From NCBI GenBank assembly GCA_009760855.2, contig WPIO01000010.1:3920001-3984000 (forward strand): DNA of 64,000 nucleotides, read 5' to 3'. The stretch comes from Cristatella mucedo (Eukaryota > Bryozoa > Phylactolaemata > Cristatellidae). The notes under the pieces are model-generated. The model searched no databases and had not been told where the DNA came from. It was given only the letters and a program-made list of their open reading frames with translations. The translations under genes were made by a program, and so were the position numbers. This document shows, one piece after another, positions 62,701 to 64,000 of this stretch (the stretch's first letter is position 1; every line of letters begins with the position of its first letter).

Positions 62701-63330
62701 TACCTCAACTGCTCTCCTGACTGCTTTGGCTCCCACTTTCTCTTTGTCGCATGAGATGAAGTCTGCTGGCTACCGAATGCATACCGAAAGCCACTTAGGC
62801 TGTGAGTGTGGTATACAAAACTCTCCTGCGTAGCACCCACGTAGTCTTAACGGCTTCTTCGAGTTGCAGGCGGATGCACATTACATATCCTCCGACTGCG
62901 GCTGGGCCAGCAGCCGCTTGGCCCAGCTGCAGTCGAGAGGGGATCGTATGTTACGACCTTGATAACCATTCCGATCAGTCTCAGATCCATCTGCATAGAT
63001 GGCGCCTCGTTGATTGATCGACTCGATAGCTACTGCCGTTACCCGCCATCGATCTCTTGTAGTCCCAGCGCGCCTAAGCGGCAGAGTGTCCGCCGTGCAG
63101 CTTGTTTACCGACCGCCGCCACTGCATGCATGGCTGCTGTTGGATATTGGGACGAAGCGTCGCTGGGGCTTTGCTTGCAGAAGAAACATCTGGTGCTCTC
63201 AGGTGTGCATCCCTCACCTCTGTCGGCCTACCGAGGCTTCTTTGGCTGCAAGCATTTCTCCCGGGCCAACGATTACCTGCGGCAGCACGGGAAGATGCCG
63301 ATCGACTGGGCACACCTGCCGAGGCTCTGA
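49111..63330 (+). CDS. UNG: uracil-DNA glycosylase, UNG family 1 (7 exons)
   Basis: UNG removes uracil from DNA to start base-excision repair. Exons: 49198-49374 (or from 49111), 52620-52859, 52990-53085, 53183-53237, 55288-55419, 59426-59604, 63181-63330 (stop TGA). All phases agree, giving 342 residues from the second ATG. Seen: PIP box QRKINSYF (residues 4-11), a basic helix (about 96-110) where human UNG2 binds RPA, the catalytic water-activating loop GQDPYHG (178-184), Phe stacking segment LCFSV (191-195), uracil-specific LLLNAVLTV (236-244), and the Leu-intercalation loop HPSPLS (303-308). No key residue is missing. Length is a little above human UNG2 (313). Introns carry many LINE/SINE insertions. 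The first exon has an E2F-like site, in line with S-phase expression (inference). Confidence 0.95.
49121..49128 (+). promoter_or_regulatory. E2F-like site in UNG exon 1
   Basis: TTTGGCGC matches the E2F consensus TTTSSCGC exactly. It lies in the GC-rich 5' part of the gene, within the presequence codons. UNG is an E2F/S-phase gene in mammals; function here is inferred. Confidence 0.35.
50168..50355 (-). mobile_element. SINE-1 copy in UNG intron 1
   Basis: Reverse complement of the same element, B box as GGATTTGAACCC on the plus strand. A ~20-base duplication of the GATCGCCCAC/GATCGGCAA segment lies near 50255-50280. Confidence 0.82.
50700..51285 (+). mobile_element. LINE A copy in UNG intron 1
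   Basis: RT C-terminus (CAAGCAACGCATCGACTTCA, matching KQRIDFKVL) through the 3' UTR to GGGGGCTATATCAAATG and ATT repeats. Sense to UNG, 5'-truncated, frame broken. Confidence 0.75.
51590..51622. repeat. TA microsatellite
   Basis: About 15 units at the start of a LINE A fragment. Confidence 0.85.
51615..51960 (-). mobile_element. LINE A 3' UTR fragment in UNG intron 1
   Basis: AATGCGCTTAAAAATGCAATC, then ATGGTCTCCAAAGGATT: the 3' UTR and RT end on the minus strand. Preceded by a TA microsatellite. Confidence 0.65.
52620..52859 (+). CDS. UNG: UNG exon 2: linker and RPA-type helix
   Basis: 80 codons in phase 0 after acceptor GCGCATTTCAG. An acidic linker ([14 protein letters not shown]) is followed by [17 protein letters not shown], equivalent to the human UNG2 helix that binds RPA32, and then the first residues of the catalytic core ([16 protein letters not shown]). 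Donor GCT|GTGAGT. Confidence 0.92.
52990..53085 (+). CDS. UNG: UNG exon 3: core, VYPP loop
   Basis: 32 codons. It contains [12 protein letters not shown], the conserved YPP loop that contacts the DNA backbone. Only a 130-bp intron separates it from exon 2 and a 97-bp one from exon 4, in contrast with the kb-scale introns further down. Confidence 0.95.
53183..53237 (+). CDS. UNG: UNG exon 4: catalytic Asp loop
   Basis: [19 protein letters not shown]: the signature of family-1 uracil-DNA glycosylases. The Asp activates water and the Tyr blocks thymine from the pocket. Acceptor GGGTTTGCAG; donor CACG|GTAGGC, phase 1. Confidence 0.97.
53750..53828 (-). repeat. SINE-2 head fragment in UNG intron 4
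   Basis: CAGGGCTCGAGCTATGATCT and CTCTGGGCCAAGCC: the tRNA-related half only. Confidence 0.45.
54371..54397. repeat. perfect 12-bp hairpin in UNG intron 4
   Basis: CAGATCGAGCAG, loop AGG, exact complement. Confidence 0.9.
55288..55419 (+). CDS. UNG: UNG exon 5
   Basis: [20 protein letters not shown]: Phe stacks on uracil and the PPPPS loop compresses the backbone. The exon ends [10 protein letters not shown]. It is phase 1 at both ends and lies between 2.05-kb and 4.0-kb introns. Confidence 0.96.
55885..56570 (-). mobile_element. LINE B copy, 3' part, in UNG intron 5
   Basis: Starts with TGTAATGTAATGTAATGTATC (tail repeats of TTACA on the minus strand). An open RT C-terminus of 118 codons at 56173-56529 includes [16 protein letters not shown] and [14 protein letters not shown]. 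5'-truncated; antisense to UNG. Confidence 0.85.
56768..56782. repeat. G15 homopolymer
   Basis: Run of 15 G in UNG intron 5; length may be a sequencing or assembly estimate. Confidence 0.9.
56958..58800 (-). mobile_element. LINE family A, best copy (5'-truncated)
   Basis: Non-LTR retrotransposon of the CR1/L2/Rex1 type, antisense in UNG intron 5. It ends in (AAT)n on the plus strand (56958-56993), meaning a TTA-repeat tail, preceded by the conserved 3' end AAAGCGCCTAGAAAGAG. The 5' truncation is near 58800, so the endonuclease is missing. Reference copy for the family in this window. Confidence 0.9.
57212..58657 (-). CDS. LINE A reverse transcriptase, open frame
   Basis: 481 codons without a stop; the frame stays open upstream to about 58790. 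RT motifs in order: [13 protein letters not shown], the ANHSTES segment, [11 protein letters not shown] (catalytic Asp), [10 protein letters not shown], and [10 protein letters not shown] (catalytic Asp-Asp). C-terminal part: [14 protein letters not shown] and [11 protein letters not shown], as in CR1/L2 ORF2 ends. The apurinic endonuclease domain is lost by truncation. It reverse-transcribes its own RNA at the target site in full-length relatives; this copy cannot cut DNA itself. Confidence 0.88.
   Translation of the reverse strand: MSLASGQVPAPFKKAVVRPLLKKATLDQENLSNYRPVSLLPFLSKTRERVAADQLNSYIETSHLAIKFQSGFRANHSTESALLRVYNDLLRNADMGRVSLLVLLDLSAAFDTIDHKVLLERLSSRLGITGIALQWFRSYLSGRLQSVDVNGQRSSEVPLKYGVPQGSVLGPVLFTVYTLPLADVIAKHNLGFHFYADDTQLYLCFDPSQPSSTSNSLNSLAACIDDIRTWMAANFLKLNDDKTNLLVMGKPSVIQKLERLTFKIGSASISPVASARNLGVIFQSDLSLDDHISSTVKSAYFQLHNIAKIRACLDKDTTSKLVHAFVTSRLDFCNSLLTGLPACAIRRLQLVQNSAARLVCRERRSCHITPLLADLHWLPVKQRIDFKVLSLTFRSLHSMAPAYLSEILPHQAKHRTTRFSESNSLEIPRTNLKSFGDRAFSSYAPTAWNSLPTCIITSPDLTTFKRNLKTYLFRTAFSGSL
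59426..59604 (+). CDS. UNG: UNG exon 6: uracil-recognition Asn
   Basis: [18 protein letters not shown]: the Asn hydrogen-bonds the uracil edge. [14 protein letters not shown] follows. Acceptor CGGCTTGGCAG; donor AAG|GTACTT, phase 0. Confidence 0.96.
59730..59815. repeat. CT microsatellite in UNG intron 6
   Basis: About 34 CT units, then CCCCCC and four more, 125 bases after the exon 6 donor. Confidence 0.95.
60938..62194 (+). pseudogene. LINE family B reverse transcriptase, catalytically dead
   Basis: 418 codons open in UNG intron 6, sense to UNG. RT motifs: [61 protein letters not shown], then [10 protein letters not shown] in place of [10 protein letters not shown]. Loss of the second Asp of the YADD box should abolish polymerisation. 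The first codons belong to a 17-bp hairpin, so the true LINE part starts near 60965. The endonuclease is absent. Confidence 0.85.
60945..60981. repeat. perfect 17-bp hairpin at LINE B 5' junction
   Basis: TTGCTATGCCATTGCAG, loop AAA, then the exact reverse complement, which runs straight into LINE B. Confidence 0.95.
60965..62890 (+). mobile_element. LINE family B, longest copy
   Basis: Continues past the RT stop at 62194 with frameshifts: [13 protein letters not shown]-, LLHQFQP-, [10 protein letters not shown]- and [14 protein letters not shown]-like pieces. Ends with the 3' UTR (CCGAAAGCCACTTAGGCTG) and a short ACATTACAT tail at about 62886. Flanked by hairpins at both ends. Confidence 0.85.
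62893..62935. repeat. 17-bp hairpin, one mismatch, at LINE B 3' end
   Basis: CGACTGCGGCTGGGCCA and TGGCCCAGCTGCAGTCG, 9-nt loop. Seven bases past the LINE B tail. Confidence 0.9.
63181..63330 (+). CDS. UNG: UNG exon 7: terminal exon, Leu-intercalation loop
   Basis: [20 protein letters not shown] holds the catalytic His and the intercalating Leu. It ends [10 protein letters not shown]-stop; animal UNGs usually stop soon after the PI(D/N)W. Acceptor GGCTTTGCTTGCAG. Confidence 0.96.
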   Translation, partial: KKHLVLSGVHPSPLSAYRGFFGCKHFSRANDYLRQHGKMPIDWAHLPRL

Positions 63331-63869
63331 AAGTGATGCCGACCGGAAGCACGTGGCTTGACCGGTGGCCGACCAATAGAATCGGACCGGCTACCAGCTG
63401 TTGGTCCGTCGGGAGGGTTGGGGAGTTAGAGGCAAGCATTCGTTTGGAGGGGTAACAAGACACTAATGCGTGTTGTTGCATCAGCAAGGGGTGTGATGGC
63501 TTTGCTCGGGCCTGAACCGAGCGTTCTGTGCTTTATATCTGTCTATGGCTTGATTTTTTTTTATAATTTTTGCTGCAGGGTTTAGCGTTTTTATTCGTTC
63601 CTTAAGTCAGCAGTGATGCTATTACTTAATTGCATAGGAGAAAATGTTTGCTCACTAGATGCTTTGCTGCTACAAGCCTGCAGTGGTAGCAGCAGCAGCA
63701 TTAGCAGTAGTAGTAAAAGCTGGTGTCTGGGCCAGTGCCCCTATTTTCATATGTATGTTCTTGACTTGTAGTTATTCCACGGCAAGTATATCTTGGGCGG
63801 TTTGGGCAGCATGCACTCGTTTCGATGCGCATTAAGCTTTATTTTGCTGCTTGCATTGTTTTTTTTTTA

Positions 63870-63875
63870 ATTAAA
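63870..63875 (+). promoter_or_regulatory. candidate UNG polyadenylation signal
   Basis: ATTAAA, 540 bases after the UNG stop; no AATAAA is seen closer. A weak call, since the 3' end of the mRNA may be elsewhere. Confidence 0.3.
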
Positions 63876-64000
63876 AACCATCGACCTTGGACAGCTGCCA
63901 CCGTGACTTGTTCGGTTTGTCAGTCTGCCGGCGATGCTTGAGTTAGCAGCACACACTACTGTAGCGTGATGCCTGCTTAAGATGCATCAGCCGTGCCTAA

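Overview
The window is animal (metazoan) nuclear DNA. It shows spliced genes with GT-AG introns, two families of non-LTR retrotransposons, tRNA-derived SINEs, DNA transposons and long microsatellites. The species cannot be fixed from sequence alone. An invertebrate is likely, and most insects are disfavoured because many lack UNG.

Two genes could be rebuilt by hand with splice phases that agree at every junction. The first, on the minus strand from about 33.0 to 18.1 kb, is the inner-kinetochore protein CENP-C. Twelve exons are visible: an N-terminal segment, a long Ser/Ala-rich middle with AT-hook-like motifs, an exon with the CENP-C nucleosome-binding motif, and three exons that form the C-terminal cupin dimerisation fold. 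The exon with the start codon was not found. The second, on the plus strand from 49.1 to 63.3 kb, is uracil-DNA glycosylase (UNG). Seven exons give 342 codons, with an N-terminal PCNA-binding (PIP) box, all catalytic motifs, and an in-frame upstream ATG that would add a mitochondrial-type presequence.

The rest is mostly repeats. LINE family A (CR1/L2/Rex1-like reverse transcriptase, tail of TTA repeats) occurs in at least 17 pieces. The best, at 56.96-58.80 kb inside a UNG intron, still has an open 481-codon RT frame. LINE family B (tail of TTACA repeats) has at least 8 pieces, the longest at 60.97-62.89 kb. Two tRNA-derived SINE families are interspersed; one shares its 3' end with LINE A. 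A 186-bp hAT MITE of the SPIN/URR1 type, with an 8-bp target-site duplication, sits in a CENPC intron, and Tc1/mariner-like transposase remnants lie near 19.5-19.9 kb. Several short, near-perfect hairpins (12-20 bp stems) recur, some beside retrotransposon ends.

Layout: 0-6.4 kb, microsatellites and a GC/CpG-rich unassigned region; 6.4-13 kb, SINE/LINE; 13-18 kb, little recognisable; 18-33 kb, CENPC; 33-48 kb, repeats, a 0.3-kb CT tract and a GC-rich patch at 38.4-38.8 kb; 48.4-63.3 kb, UNG. The two genes have no operon-like relation. Both are cell-cycle/genome-maintenance functions, but that proximity is not evidence of joint action.
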